A stretch of 64,000 bases of DNA from Saccharopolyspora spinosa NRRL 18395 (GTDB lineage Bacteria > Actinomycetota > Actinomycetes > Mycobacteriales > Pseudonocardiaceae): assembly GCF_000194155.1 (NCBI RefSeq), contig NZ_GL877878.1:1051118-1115117 (forward strand), written 5' to 3'. Numbering within the stretch: position 1 is the first letter of the stretch; each line of letters starts with the position of its first letter. The position numbers and the translations under genes are program-made. This document shows, piece after piece, positions 15,899 to 24,606 of the stretch. A model generated the notes under the pieces. The model ran no database searches. It was given only the letters and a program-made list of their open reading frames with translations, and had not been told where the DNA came from.

Positions 15899-17110
15899 TC
15901 ACGGTTCGAGGTAGATGAACCCGCCGGAGTCGAGGGTGCGCCGCCGGAGGATCTCGTTGCCGTCGAGCATCCGCCGGAGGGCCGCGCCGTCGTCGGCGGG
16001 GGCGGTGCGCAGCAGGGCGAAGAGGAACGCGACCGGCTCGTCGGGCAGCCTGCACTGCGGCGTGCGGATGGCGTTGGTGTGGAACGGGTACAGCAGCACC
16101 AAACCACCGTCAGGGACGCCGAGATCGGCCGGATCGAGGGCCCGCATCGTCTCGGCGATCACCTCGTCGGCCGCCGAATCGGGCAGGATCGCGTTCAGCC
16201 ACGGGTGCGGCTGGTGCCACGCCCCGGTCTCGCGGAGCAGGGCCTCGTGCGGGGCCATCGCGTCGAGGAACTCGAAGTACTCCTGGTCCAGGCATTCCTC
16301 GGTGCGGTGCCGCAGGCCGTGGCCGGTGAACGAGGGCGGAGTCCAGGTGTAGTGGGTGGCGACGTCGAGCAGGTACTGCCAACCGGAGCCGTCGTCGGCC
16401 GGTTTCGCCAGGCCTTCCAGGTGGTCGAACTCGCGCCCGGCGATCAGCCGCCGCTGGTCGGTCAGGAAGTCCGGGAGGCTGTCGTAGCCGAGCAGCCGAC
16501 GGCTGACCCGCTCGGGAGCCGGCGTCAGTCGCAGCGTCGCGCGCAGGATGATGCCGTGCCGGCCGTGGCCGCCGCGGACGGCGTCGAACAGCGCCCGGTC
16601 CTCGGCGGCGGAGCAAGTTCGGATCGTGCCGTCTGGCGTGCGGACTTCGAGTTCGAGCACGTTGTCGGCCTGCAGGCCGTGCCGGTGGCTCGCGCCGCCG
16701 ATACCGCCCACGGAGAGCGTTCCGCCGACGGAGAGTTCGAGGTAGTCGGTCAGCACCGGCGGGGTGCGGCCCAGCGCGAGGGACGCCCGCAGCACCTCGC
16801 TCCAGCGGGCGCCCGCGTCGACGGTGATCCGGTCGTGGTCGACGTGGTGCACGGCGCGGAATCCGCTGGTGTCGATGACGATCCCGCCCTCGACCTGGGT
16901 CGCGCCCGTCGCCGAGTGCCCCTGACCGCGCACTGCGTACGGCAGCTCCCGGGCTTCGGCGTGTTCGACCGCCGCGACGATCTCGTCGACTGTGGACGGT
17001 CGCGCCACCGCGCGCGGGCGTAGGCGCACGAGGTGCCCCCAGTCGTCGGCGGCGCGGTCGCGGGATTCCTCGTCGGCGTGTAGGTGCGGGGTGGGCTCGG
17101 AGGTCGACAC
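15899..17110 (-). CDS. FAD-linked oxidase (cytokinin-dehydrogenase-like), short C-terminus
   Basis: A 403-residue flavoprotein of the FAD_binding_4 group. The PP-loop region reads RPSTVDEIVAAVEHAEA, then VRGQGHSATG and GGTLSVGGIGGASHRHGLQADNV, which wraps the FAD. The second half matches the substrate domain of cytokinin dehydrogenase-like oxidases (HPWLNAILP, then GLVLLYPFHTNAI). Relatives usually have about 50-70 more residues with a closing motif near LTPGQ; here the frame ends at FIYLEP. The gene may be clipped at its 3' end, where it meets the dctA promoter region. The substrate is unknown. A 22-bp palindrome lies 41 bp before the start. Confidence 0.75.
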   Translation of the reverse strand: MSTSEPTPHLHADEESRDRAADDWGHLVRLRPRAVARPSTVDEIVAAVEHAEARELPYAVRGQGHSATGATQVEGGIVIDTSGFRAVHHVDHDRITVDAGARWSEVLRASLALGRTPPVLTDYLELSVGGTLSVGGIGGASHRHGLQADNVLELEVRTPDGTIRTCSAAEDRALFDAVRGGHGRHGIILRATLRLTPAPERVSRRLLGYDSLPDFLTDQRRLIAGREFDHLEGLAKPADDGSGWQYLLDVATHYTWTPPSFTGHGLRHRTEECLDQEYFEFLDAMAPHEALLRETGAWHQPHPWLNAILPDSAADEVIAETMRALDPADLGVPDGGLVLLYPFHTNAIRTPQCRLPDEPVAFLFALLRTAPADDGAALRRMLDGNEILRRRTLDSGGFIYLEP

Positions 17111-17150
17111 CGGTGTCCTCGCTCGTCGGTCCCAGGACGCTGCTGGACCT

Positions 17151-17172
17151 GGCGATCATGCTCAAGATCGCC
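17151..17172. promoter_or_regulatory. 22-bp inverted repeat, operator-like
   Basis: GGCGATC and GATCGCC form a perfect 7-bp inverted repeat with an 8-bp spacer, centred about 51 bp upstream of the FAD-linked oxidase start. Arm length and spacing suit a dimeric TetR, GntR or MarR repressor. No such regulator gene is adjacent. Confidence 0.5.
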
Positions 17173-17355
17173 AGATTGGTCGAATCATAATCCATCACGA
17201 GTAGCACACAATGAGTCAAATGCACTGGTGGGCCGGGAGGATGACGGCGGGCATCACGGCGTTTCCCAGCGTCTTCCCAGGTAGTTCACGCGGCCCTCCC
17301 GCACGGCCGAACTAGTTTGACCGCAGATCTGAACCGTTGCGTTGGAGTGGGGTCC

Positions 17356-17844
17356 ATGAGAGTGCTGGCTGCACGGGAGCCGGGGGCGCTTGCCCCGGTG
17401 GCAGCCGATCCGCCTGGCACGGCCAAGCGCGACAACGTCGTCGGCCAGGCCGTGCTGTTCACCGTCGTGGGCGTGCTCGCGACCGCTGCGAACGCCGTGC
17501 TCTACGTGCTGCTGCGGGAGATCTTCCCGACGGGTGCCTCGAACTTGTGCTCGCTGCTGATCACGACCGCGGCCAGCAGCATGGCGCACCGCCACTTCGC
17601 GTTCGCCGGCCGGGACGAGCACCCGATCCGCATGCACCTGCAGACCCTCGCGGTGTTCCTCTTCTACTGCGTCTCGAACAACATCGCGCTGGACTTGCTC
17701 GGCCTGGCCGTCGAAGACCCCTCCAGCGTGACGGAAGCCGCCGCGGTCGCGGCGATGAGCATTCTCGGTGGCACCACGCGCTTCGTGGTGATGCGGCTCT
17801 GGGTGTTCAGCCGCTCAAGGGCGCGTCGCTCCAGCTGGCAGTAG
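17356..17844 (+). CDS. GtrA-like membrane protein
   Basis: A 162-residue protein with four hydrophobic helices, the layout of the GtrA/DPMS family that helps flip or handle polyprenyl-linked sugars. The first helix reads QAVLFTVVGVLATAANAVLYVLL, followed by NLCSLLITTAASSMAHRHFAFAG with the R-x-F-x-F pattern typical of the family. The C-terminus is basic. ATG 17356 is preferred to the upstream in-frame TTG. It faces the left end of the putative biosynthetic cluster, converging with it across about 145 bp without a gene; membership in the cluster is unlikely. Confidence 0.8.
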   Translation: MRVLAAREPGALAPVAADPPGTAKRDNVVGQAVLFTVVGVLATAANAVLYVLLREIFPTGASNLCSLLITTAASSMAHRHFAFAGRDEHPIRMHLQTLAVFLFYCVSNNIALDLLGLAVEDPSSVTEAAAVAAMSILGGTTRFVVMRLWVFSRSRARRSSWQ

Positions 17845-17988
17845 AGCCCTGCGTCGCCGGTGCGGGGTGGTGCTGCGGTCGCCAGGTCGCCGTCCGAGCG
17901 GCCAGGCGACCGCCGATGTGCGCGAGCACTTCGACCAGCCCACGCACCGCTGCTACGAGAACCGGGGAACCTCCGGCCACCCGACCTA

Positions 17989-18999
17989 CTAGCCGGTCTT
18001 GACGATCTGGAACTTCTCCACGAGTGCGGTGCGCAACCTCGGCGGGATAAGCGGGTGGTCGAAGCCCCGGTCGGCGAGATCGAACGGGCCGGCGACGTAG
18101 GCCTCGGCGAGCGTGGGTAGCACCGTGAATTCGTCGACGGCGACGGATTGCACGACCTCCGCCATTGTGGGGGAGTCCGGCAGGGCAGCCGCACCCCACT
18201 CCGCGATCCGCGGCAGTCTCCGCAGCCGGTTGACCGCGAGTCGCCGGAGGGACTCCCGGTACAGGGCGCTCGTGCGGCCGGCGTCGGCCAGAGCGATGAA
18301 CTCGCAAGACATGGCGACGGCCTCCGCGATGAGCAGGCCTTCTCCGAATTGCAGTTTGGCCGCTGCGGCCGGACCACTGTGCTCGGTGAGTTCAGCCAGG
18401 TGGTCCATGTGCGAGGCCATGTGCAGGTGCAGGCCCCAGCGCACGACGCGAGTTGCGGCGGTGCGTTGCTTAGCGACGACGACCAGGGTTGGTCGATCGT
18501 TGTCCACCAGCCATTCCCGCCATACGAGTTCCGCAGGAAGATCGGTATCGACGCAGTCGTGGCCGGTGCGTCCCAGCACACGTGTGCGGGCGTTGCGGTC
18601 CAGTTCGGCGGCGACTTCCGCTGCATCGGCCGGCTCGGTGTGCTCCTCGTCCCACCCTTCTGGCGTGCAGCTGTCGACAAAGCGTGCCAGCTGCGCCGCA
18701 CGGGCGCGGACCGCGGGGCGGGGCCACGGGGGTTCGGGATCTTGCTTGCGGTCCGCCACGTAGTCGACCGGCGCATCTGCGGGGAAGCCGCGTATCCGGC
18801 GGAGCCGGTCGGCGAACCGTGAGTACACGGGGGGCGAAGTCAGGACAAAATCGTCCACTGCGGACACCAGGAGTGGGTCTTTCGATGTCCGGGCCGCCAG
18901 CAGCAGTTCTGCCAGGTTGCGGGCGCGCCAGTCATCCGCCTCGGTGTCCGTGGCGGGAACGTTCGTGGCGAGCTGGATGAGCACGTCGGCGGGTGTCAT
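17989..18999 (-). CDS. Protein of unknown family in the biosynthetic cluster
   Basis: A 336-residue soluble protein that I do not recognise. ATG 18999 overlaps the stop of the upstream dioxygenase gene by 4 bases, so the two are translationally coupled. The sequence is largely helical. It contains HLHMASHMDHLAELTEH near residue 205 and, after it, EGLLIAEAVAMSCEFIALAD, a histidine/glutamate pattern that could bind metal. This would suit a heme-oxygenase-like diiron enzyme or a metallohydrolase, but neither is shown. The C-terminal part (LPTLAEAYVAGPFDLADRGF) gives no clue. Coupling to a dioxygenase suggests a catalytic or accessory role in the pathway. Confidence 0.75.
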   Translation of the reverse strand: MTPADVLIQLATNVPATDTEADDWRARNLAELLLAARTSKDPLLVSAVDDFVLTSPPVYSRFADRLRRIRGFPADAPVDYVADRKQDPEPPWPRPAVRARAAQLARFVDSCTPEGWDEEHTEPADAAEVAAELDRNARTRVLGRTGHDCVDTDLPAELVWREWLVDNDRPTLVVVAKQRTAATRVVRWGLHLHMASHMDHLAELTEHSGPAAAAKLQFGEGLLIAEAVAMSCEFIALADAGRTSALYRESLRRLAVNRLRRLPRIAEWGAAALPDSPTMAEVVQSVAVDEFTVLPTLAEAYVAGPFDLADRGFDHPLIPPRLRTALVEKFQIVKTG

Positions 19000-19664
19000 C
19001 GGATGACCAGCCTGACGCGCAAGATGAGCCGTCGGGGGTCGGAGAACCACGTCCGTCCGTGCAGGACGCGTTCGTTGTCGCAGATGAGCACGCTGTCGGT
19101 GCCAAGCACGAACTCACCTGCATCGGGGTGCGAGTCGAGGTGTTCGTCGAAGTCGGTCGCCACGGAGCGCAGCGAGGAATCCACGTCGAGGTTGTCGACC
19201 CGCCATCGGATCCTTCCGTCCTCCCTGGACACCGGGCGTGGTATGTCCGGTTCACCGCCGAACGTGGCTGGCGGAATCCATCGCCAGACGGGTTTTCGCA
19301 GCAGAGCGGACATTTCCGCCGGGAGGCCGGAAAGTGCTTTCCGGGCTTGCAGCACACGGCTTGCTCCGCCGTCTTCGGCGGGGCGCACGCAGAACAGTGC
19401 GAATCGCTGCTCGGGTTCCGCCCGGTAGGCGGCGTCGGTGTGGAAGCGTGCCTCGCCGGCGCGCACGCTGAACGTATCGGTTGACCCAGACTTCCGCGGT
19501 GTCACCGGCCAGATGGCCTGCCCTCCGTCGCGATCCGAGGCCGTTCCATAACGGCTCGCGATTCGTTCCACCACCCGGTAGTCCACGTCGGATCCATCGG
19601 TGAAACCGGCATTGTGGATCAATGCCCAACCTTGATTTGTTAGAGTTTCGAGCACGGAGGTCAT
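18996..19664 (-). CDS. Fe(II)/2-oxoglutarate dioxygenase (TauD type) 1
   Basis: A 222-residue TauD/TfdA-fold enzyme. The iron ligands are His75 and Asp77 in RFHTDAAY and a distal histidine near 202 in ERVLHGRTWF. An arginine about 10-14 residues later (RRLILRVRL) would hold 2-oxoglutarate. It is short compared with TauD (about 280) but all ligands are present. It would hydroxylate, desaturate or otherwise oxidise an unactivated carbon of the pathway intermediate. ATG 19664 follows GGAGG closely. It is divergent from the FMN oxidase gene; the 262 bp between them should hold both promoters. Confidence 0.85.
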   Translation of the reverse strand: MTSVLETLTNQGWALIHNAGFTDGSDVDYRVVERIASRYGTASDRDGGQAIWPVTPRKSGSTDTFSVRAGEARFHTDAAYRAEPEQRFALFCVRPAEDGGASRVLQARKALSGLPAEMSALLRKPVWRWIPPATFGGEPDIPRPVSREDGRIRWRVDNLDVDSSLRSVATDFDEHLDSHPDAGEFVLGTDSVLICDNERVLHGRTWFSDPRRLILRVRLVIR

Positions 19665-19926
19665 GGTTGCCTTTCCATGGTCCTTATGCCTGGGGCAATC
19701 GTGCCTGCCGGATAGTACGGCCCACAATGGTCCATGTGGGTGGCGCTTCGCTTGCGCCACAACCCGTTCGGCCGATGAGAGCGGTCTGGCAGGCCAGGTG
19801 CAAAACTTCGTACGCGACCAAGCGGCTGACGGGCCTGTGATGTAGATCTGACGATTGTTGCGCCAGATGAGTGATGTTGGGATCGGGTGGTGCGGTACTT
19901 GCTGGAAATTGGGCAGACTCGCCGTC

Positions 19927-21069
19927 ATGACGGGATTCGCTAATTATCAGCGCGAAATCGTCCAACTCGGTAAAGACGGAGAATCGCTTCCTTTTACGAC
20001 TGATCTGGCCGCCCTGGAGGGCGCTGTTCGAGCCAAGGTGCCAGCCGGACCGTACTGGTACGTGGCAGGCGGTGCCGGGACGGGTGCCACTGTGCGCGCC
20101 AACCGCGCGGCGTTCGAGCGTTGGCGGATCGTGCCAAGGATGCTCCGGAATGCCGACCGCAGAGACCTGAGCACCACGGTGCTCGGCATGCACCTGCCTG
20201 CCCCGGTGCTATTGGCACCCGTCGGTGTTCAATCCATACTGCACCAGGAGGCGGAACTCGCGAGCACACGTGCGGCCGCAGAACTGGGTCTTCCATCGGT
20301 GCTCTCCTCGTCATCGTCGCGGACTCTGGAAGAGGTCGCTTCGGCCGGTTGTGACGCGCCGAGGTGGATGCAGTTGTACTGGTCGAGCGACCGCGAGGTC
20401 TGCGCCAGCATCCTCGACCGCGGCAAGCGCGCTGGCTTCTCCGCCCTAGTGGTCACTGTCGACACCTGGACCCGGGGTTGGCGACCTCACGAAATGGACA
20501 GGGGCTACTATCCCGCTGCGCAGGGAATCGGCATGGCGATCCCGTTTTCCGATCCTGTCTTCCGAAAGCCGCCGGAAGAGGATCTCTCCGCGGCACTCGA
20601 GGTGTGGCAGCGCATGCCCACTGATGCCGGCAAGAGCTGGCAGCAGTTCTCCTTCCTGCGCGATCACTGGTCCGGCCCGATCGTGGTGAAAGGAATCCTG
20701 CATCCCGACGACGCGCGCCGTGCCGTGGCGAGCGGGGCCGATGGGATCGTCGTCTCCAACCACGGAGGACGCCAGGTCGACGGTGCCGTAGGTGCGTTGG
20801 AGATGCTCCCCGAGGTCGTCGACGCGGTCGGCGCGGAGGTAGACGTATTGTTCGATTCCGGAATCCGGACCGGTGCCGATGTCATCAAAGCCCTCGCTCT
20901 GGGAGCGAAAGCCGTGCTGGTCGGCCGACCCTACGTGTACGGGCTCGCTCAAGCGGGCGAGGCGGGCGTGCTCCACGTGCTGCGCAGCCTGCTCGCGGAC
21001 ATCGACATCACGCTCGGGCTTGTCGGATACCGCAGCCCGGCTGAGCTCGACCGAGATGCGCTGCGCTGA
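19927..21069 (+). CDS. FMN-dependent 2-hydroxy-acid oxidase
   Basis: A 380-residue enzyme of the glycolate oxidase/lactate monooxygenase/mandelate dehydrogenase family. It would oxidise a 2-hydroxy acid to the 2-oxo acid. FMN and substrate residues are in place: YVAGGAGTG at 45-53, PVLLAPVGVQ at 93-102, Lys255 in IVVKGI, and the catalytic SNHGGRQ with His279 and Arg282, then LFDSGIRTGADVIKALALGA. ATG 19927 starts MTGFANYQRE; a longer frame to 19855 lacks family similarity. A 2-oxo acid product fits well with the aminotransferase in the same cluster. It is followed 44 bp later by the aldolase gene. Confidence 0.9.
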   Translation: MTGFANYQREIVQLGKDGESLPFTTDLAALEGAVRAKVPAGPYWYVAGGAGTGATVRANRAAFERWRIVPRMLRNADRRDLSTTVLGMHLPAPVLLAPVGVQSILHQEAELASTRAAAELGLPSVLSSSSSRTLEEVASAGCDAPRWMQLYWSSDREVCASILDRGKRAGFSALVVTVDTWTRGWRPHEMDRGYYPAAQGIGMAIPFSDPVFRKPPEEDLSAALEVWQRMPTDAGKSWQQFSFLRDHWSGPIVVKGILHPDDARRAVASGADGIVVSNHGGRQVDGAVGALEMLPEVVDAVGAEVDVLFDSGIRTGADVIKALALGAKAVLVGRPYVYGLAQAGEAGVLHVLRSLLADIDITLGLVGYRSPAELDRDALR

Positions 21070-21113
21070 CATCACCCAGCTCCCCGGCCGTACACAGGGT
21101 TGGAGAAGACACC

Positions 21114-22109
21114 TTGAACTTTCCCGTCAGCCTCGTCGACTGCACGTTGCGTGAAGTCGAGTACGAAACCCACCTCACCCTCACCGAGTCCGTCCAAATC
21201 GCGGCGGAGCTCTCCGATGCCGGGGTTCACTACCTCGAGATTGCCGACGAGGACGCTCCGTCCCGGGCCGATCTGGAGATCGAGGACTATGTCGGCGCGA
21301 TTGCGCAGGCGGCCCCCCGATCCACCGTGGCCATCATGGTCTACCCGGGTGCGTCCCAGGAGACCATCGCGCGAGCGGTTGCGGCTGGCGCGGGCTGCGT
21401 ACGCCTGGCCGCGAACATCACCGAGGCCGCAGACATTCTTCCCTTGGCCGCCAGCGTGAAGGAACTCGGTGTCCAGCTGATCACCTTCAACGCCATGAAG
21501 ACCTATGCGGTGCTTCCCGCCGAAGCGGTCCGCATTGCCGAGGACGCCCGCGCTGCCGGGGTGGATGTCTTCTACACGGCTGATTCCGCTGGCTGCATGC
21601 TGCCTGGAGAGGTCACGGGCCTGCTCCGGTTGTTGCGGGACCGGGGGATCGCCACCGGGTTCCACGGCCACGACAACACCGCCCTCGCCGTGGCGAATTC
21701 CCTGGCGGCGCTGGACGCCGGTGCTGTGATGGTCGATGGCACGCTTCGCGGGGCCGGCCGTAGCGCTGGCAACGCGCAGCTTGAAGTACTCGTCAAAGCC
21801 GCACAACGCGGCGGATCCCTGTCTGGTGTAGATGGTGATCTGCTGGCCCGGAAGTCCGAGGATCTCGTCGCAGGCCGCCGGTTGCGGGATCGCGGGGTGT
21901 CCTATTTGGATATCGCGATCGGAGAAGGCCGCTTCCACACCGAGCGGCTGGCTTTGGCCCGCGAGGTCGCCGAGAGCTGCGGCGTGCCGCTGCCGGACTT
22001 GGTCCGGGAAGTCGGCCGCCGCGATCCGGTGCGGCCGTCGCGTGAGCTGATGGAAGCAGCCGCCGAGGACCTGTGCACCTCGCGGGACTTCGTTGGGGAG
22101 CGGGTCTGA
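21114..22109 (+). CDS. DRE-TIM metallolyase, aldolase-like (HMGL family)
   Basis: A 331-residue TIM-barrel enzyme of the HMG-CoA lyase/4-hydroxy-2-oxovalerate aldolase superfamily. The metal and catalytic motif is DCTLRE at residues 9-14 (usual form DGTLRD) and the metal-binding GFHGHDN places His184 and His186. The C-terminal dehydrogenase-contact domain of DmpG-type aldolases is not evident, and no acylating aldehyde dehydrogenase gene is next to it. It would make or break a C-C bond beside a 2-oxo acid. The TTG start at 21114 has a GGAG site upstream. It forms an operon with the FMN oxidase gene. Confidence 0.85.
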   Translation: MNFPVSLVDCTLREVEYETHLTLTESVQIAAELSDAGVHYLEIADEDAPSRADLEIEDYVGAIAQAAPRSTVAIMVYPGASQETIARAVAAGAGCVRLAANITEAADILPLAASVKELGVQLITFNAMKTYAVLPAEAVRIAEDARAAGVDVFYTADSAGCMLPGEVTGLLRLLRDRGIATGFHGHDNTALAVANSLAALDAGAVMVDGTLRGAGRSAGNAQLEVLVKAAQRGGSLSGVDGDLLARKSEDLVAGRRLRDRGVSYLDIAIGEGRFHTERLALAREVAESCGVPLPDLVREVGRRDPVRPSRELMEAAAEDLCTSRDFVGERV

Positions 22110-22116
22110 CTGACCT

Positions 22117-22181
22117 GTGCTGCGGGGTGGTTCGCCGCGGAGACAAGCCCGCTGAACCACCCCGTCCGGCCCGCGCAGCAC
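22117..22181. terminator. Two-part hairpin between convergent genes
   Basis: An outer arm (GTGCTGCG at 22117-22124 with CGCAGCAC at 22174-22181) and an inner perfect arm (22125-22133 with 22154-22162, GGGTGGTTC type) form a long stem. It lies between the convergent aldolase and dioxygenase-2 genes and would serve as a bidirectional terminator. Confidence 0.75.
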
Positions 22182-22212
22182 GCCGCCCGCGAGGGCCGGA
22201 TAACCGTGCACG

Positions 22213-22947
22213 CTAATGAGCTTCGGCGATGTGGATTCGGCGCAGGTGGCGATGTGGATCAGCGAAGGCGGTGCGGGCGTGCAGTAGGCGCCAGTTGTCC
22301 CAGATCACCATGTCGTTGCGCTGATAGCTGATCGCTAGGTGTTGTTCGTCGAAGAGCCGCTGCCAGGCCGACTGCAGCGCGGCGACGGGATCGGTGTCAT
22401 CGCGCACGATGTTGTTGACCGAGAATCTCACTACCGTGCTCCCGCGGTGCTCGTCCAGCAGCGGGTGCCGGAAGGCGATGCCGAGTTCGCCGTGCGGGTT
22501 CGTCCAGTCGTACTCGGTCTTCTCCAGGTGTTGGCGGTTCTGCTCGGACAACCCCGCCAGCCACGGCCGGGTGTCCGCCAGAGTTGTTTCCCCGCCGTCC
22601 CCAGCCGGGGGATGCACGCACCAAAGGGCCAGGTAACGCGGCGGAAGCCCTAGCAGGTCATAGCCCTCGGTGTGCGGCGCGAACGCTTTGGTGCTGCCTG
22701 GGTAGTAGACGCCGTCTGCCGTGGGCGCGGGTCTGACCTCGGCCACGAGAGCACCGTCGTGGTGCGGCATGAGCGGACCCAGTCGACGACCGAACGCCAC
22801 GGGGTCGAAGTCGTCCGGCAGGCCTGTCAGGTGGACGTAGCCATGTTCGTCCATGAGGCTTTGGAAAGTCTTCTCGAAGAGTACGTCGGGAACGGGTTTT
22901 CCGTTGGCATCAGTCCGGTGGAGGACGCTGAGTGGTGAACGACCCAT
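22213..22947 (-). CDS. Fe(II)/2-oxoglutarate dioxygenase 2, HxE type
   Basis: A 244-residue TauD/clavaminate-synthase-fold enzyme. The first iron motif is HTE (His92, Glu94 in APHTEGYD), not the common HxD; clavaminate synthase also uses HxE. The distal histidine is in RLLHARTAF, followed by HLRRIHI, which supplies the 2-oxoglutarate arginine. WCVHPPAGDGGETTLAD is typical of the family. I start at ATG 22947, with GGGAG 5 bases upstream, rather than ATG 22995. It probably performs a second oxidation in the pathway. A terminator hairpin separates it from the GcvT-like gene upstream, so it may have its own promoter or rely on read-through. Confidence 0.85.
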   Translation of the reverse strand: MGRSPLSVLHRTDANGKPVPDVLFEKTFQSLMDEHGYVHLTGLPDDFDPVAFGRRLGPLMPHHDGALVAEVRPAPTADGVYYPGSTKAFAPHTEGYDLLGLPPRYLALWCVHPPAGDGGETTLADTRPWLAGLSEQNRQHLEKTEYDWTNPHGELGIAFRHPLLDEHRGSTVVRFSVNNIVRDDTDPVAALQSAWQRLFDEQHLAISYQRNDMVIWDNWRLLHARTAFADPHRHLRRIHIAEAH

Positions 22948-23009
22948 GTCCCACTCCCTTCGGTCGATGTGCACTCTCGGGTGCGTCGTGCTCAAGGCGG
23001 GCGGTAAAA

Positions 23010-23038
23010 GGGGCCGGGGTTGGTGCTGCCCCGGCCCC
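23010..23038 (-). terminator. Intrinsic-type hairpin after the GcvT-like gene
   Basis: A perfect 10-bp GC stem (23010-23019 with 23029-23038) with a 9-nt loop is followed on the minus strand by TTTTACCGCC. Stem plus short T run fit a Rho-independent terminator placed 27 bp after the GcvT-like stop codon. Confidence 0.75.
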
Positions 23039-23064
23039 GCTCCGTCGGTGCGTACGGCCGTTGC

Positions 23065-24312
23065 CTAGGGCGCGGTGGGGAGGGCTGGGAACGGAATAGT
23101 GCTGACCTGCCAGCGTGAGCCAGCGGCGTGCACGACCGCACCCGGTTGGCAGTCTGGTGCCAGGTGGGCGAACGCCAGCACACGGCCTTCCCGCGGAGAA
23201 GGTGCGGCTGACGTGACGTATCCCAGGAAGCCGCCGCTGTCGTCGAGCACCTCGTCACCCACCAGCGGGCAGCCGGCCTTCGGGTCGGCAGCGTGCAAAC
23301 CGGCCAGCCACAGTCGTTGCGAACCGCGGCTTTTCAGCAGCCCGTCGCGACCGATGTAGTCGCGGTTGTCGTGGTCGTCGGACAGCATCCAACCCGCTCC
23401 GATCTCGAACAGGGTGGTGCCGATGTGCACGTCTACCGGGAAGAGGCCGAAGGTGATGTCACGGCACTCCATTCGGTAGATGGTGAGCAGTTCCCAGCCG
23501 CACGGGGTGATCTCGGGCCGTTCGGTGACGAGCTGCCGCCACACCGCAGCCAGCACCTCTGCGGACGCCCAGACCTCGTAACCGATGACGCTCCTGAGCA
23601 CTCGGGCCTGGCCACCGACGAGCGTTCGCACCTGGCAGGACTGGAAGTTGCGCAGATCGGCGATCACGCCTCGGTCCGCATCCTCGACGAGGCTCTGCAC
23701 CGCTTGCAAGCGCTTGGGCCCCTTGATGTTGAAGCTGAAGACCTCGCTGGGCAGGATGCTGACCTCGGTGAAGAACTCGGCAGTGCGGCGCAGCCAGCCC
23801 GGCTCCTTTCCGCCGCCGCAGGACAGCAGGAACTCCTCCGGACCGGTGCGGACGACGACAGCTTCCTCGTCGACCGTTCCGGCGGGTGTGGTGAACAGCA
23901 CGAATCTCGCGGAACCGAGTGGCAGATCTGACACCTTGCGTGGGGAAAGTGCGTCCAACAACGCCCCGGCGTCGCTGCCCGAAACCTCGAGGTAGCACAT
24001 CGCGGACGCGATGAAAGCGCCTGCGCCGTGGGTCACCGCGCGGTACTGCTGGTCCAGATCGACCTCGCGCCAGCCCCAGGCGCCGATCACGTTGTCGCCG
24101 AGGACGGTCCACTTCGTGACCCCGCCGAGCAGTGCGTCCGTCGCGTGCAGGATCCCTCCAGGATCGACGCGGCGCAGTTTAAGGACGTTCTGCATGACTG
24201 GCAGTTCCGCTGGTTCAATATTGCTCCATACCATGCCCGATTGGGCTAGCGGGTTCCGAATTTCCGGATTCCATTCACGAGGTGTAAAGCCTACGTCCCG
24301 TAGCGTCTGCAC
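23065..24312 (-). CDS. GcvT-like aminomethyltransferase/demethylase-fold protein
   Basis: A 415-residue member of the folate-binding GcvT superfamily, which includes glycine-cleavage T protein, LigM O-demethylase and DMSP demethylase. It has a distinct N-terminal extension (about residues 1-75, with WGWREVDLDQQYRAV), then the barrel domain: YLEVSGSDAGALLDALSPRKVSDLPLG, FSFNIKGPKRLQAV, and the YxVW-like GYEVWASAEVLAAVWRQLV. The C-terminal domain follows (DDSGGFLGYVTSAAPSPREG). No gcvP or gcvH is nearby, so it is not part of glycine cleavage. In this cluster it could remove or move a one-carbon group via tetrahydrofolate, or use the fold for an unrelated reaction. Confidence 0.8.
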   Translation of the reverse strand: MQTLRDVGFTPREWNPEIRNPLAQSGMVWSNIEPAELPVMQNVLKLRRVDPGGILHATDALLGGVTKWTVLGDNVIGAWGWREVDLDQQYRAVTHGAGAFIASAMCYLEVSGSDAGALLDALSPRKVSDLPLGSARFVLFTTPAGTVDEEAVVVRTGPEEFLLSCGGGKEPGWLRRTAEFFTEVSILPSEVFSFNIKGPKRLQAVQSLVEDADRGVIADLRNFQSCQVRTLVGGQARVLRSVIGYEVWASAEVLAAVWRQLVTERPEITPCGWELLTIYRMECRDITFGLFPVDVHIGTTLFEIGAGWMLSDDHDNRDYIGRDGLLKSRGSQRLWLAGLHAADPKAGCPLVGDEVLDDSGGFLGYVTSAAPSPREGRVLAFAHLAPDCQPGAVVHAAGSRWQVSTIPFPALPTAP

Positions 24313-24606
24313 GGGGCGATGCTAGCCGGATTTTGATTCCACGCATTGCTACAGGCAGGTGAATCACATCATCCGCCGATCGGACGCGTTGACGAGTGGG
24401 GCTCAACGGTGGGACATTCTTCCAGGTTTGCTCCCGGGATGGTTGCTCAAACATCCATTATGGACAACTTCATCTGCCATTTTTCGAAGTAACCCGCAGG
24501 TGAGGATTCCCTGACAAGGTCCTGCGGACCCGGAACGGTAGTTGGTTGCGGCTCGGGGGAACAACGTCGGCCCCAACGGTTCTTGCGCGAGTCAAGGAAG
24601 GCACCC

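Noticed and set aside
17356-17844. GtrA protein as part of the biosynthetic cluster
   Set aside because: It is convergent with the cluster, its family works in polyprenyl-sugar handling, and no glycosyltransferase is in the cluster.
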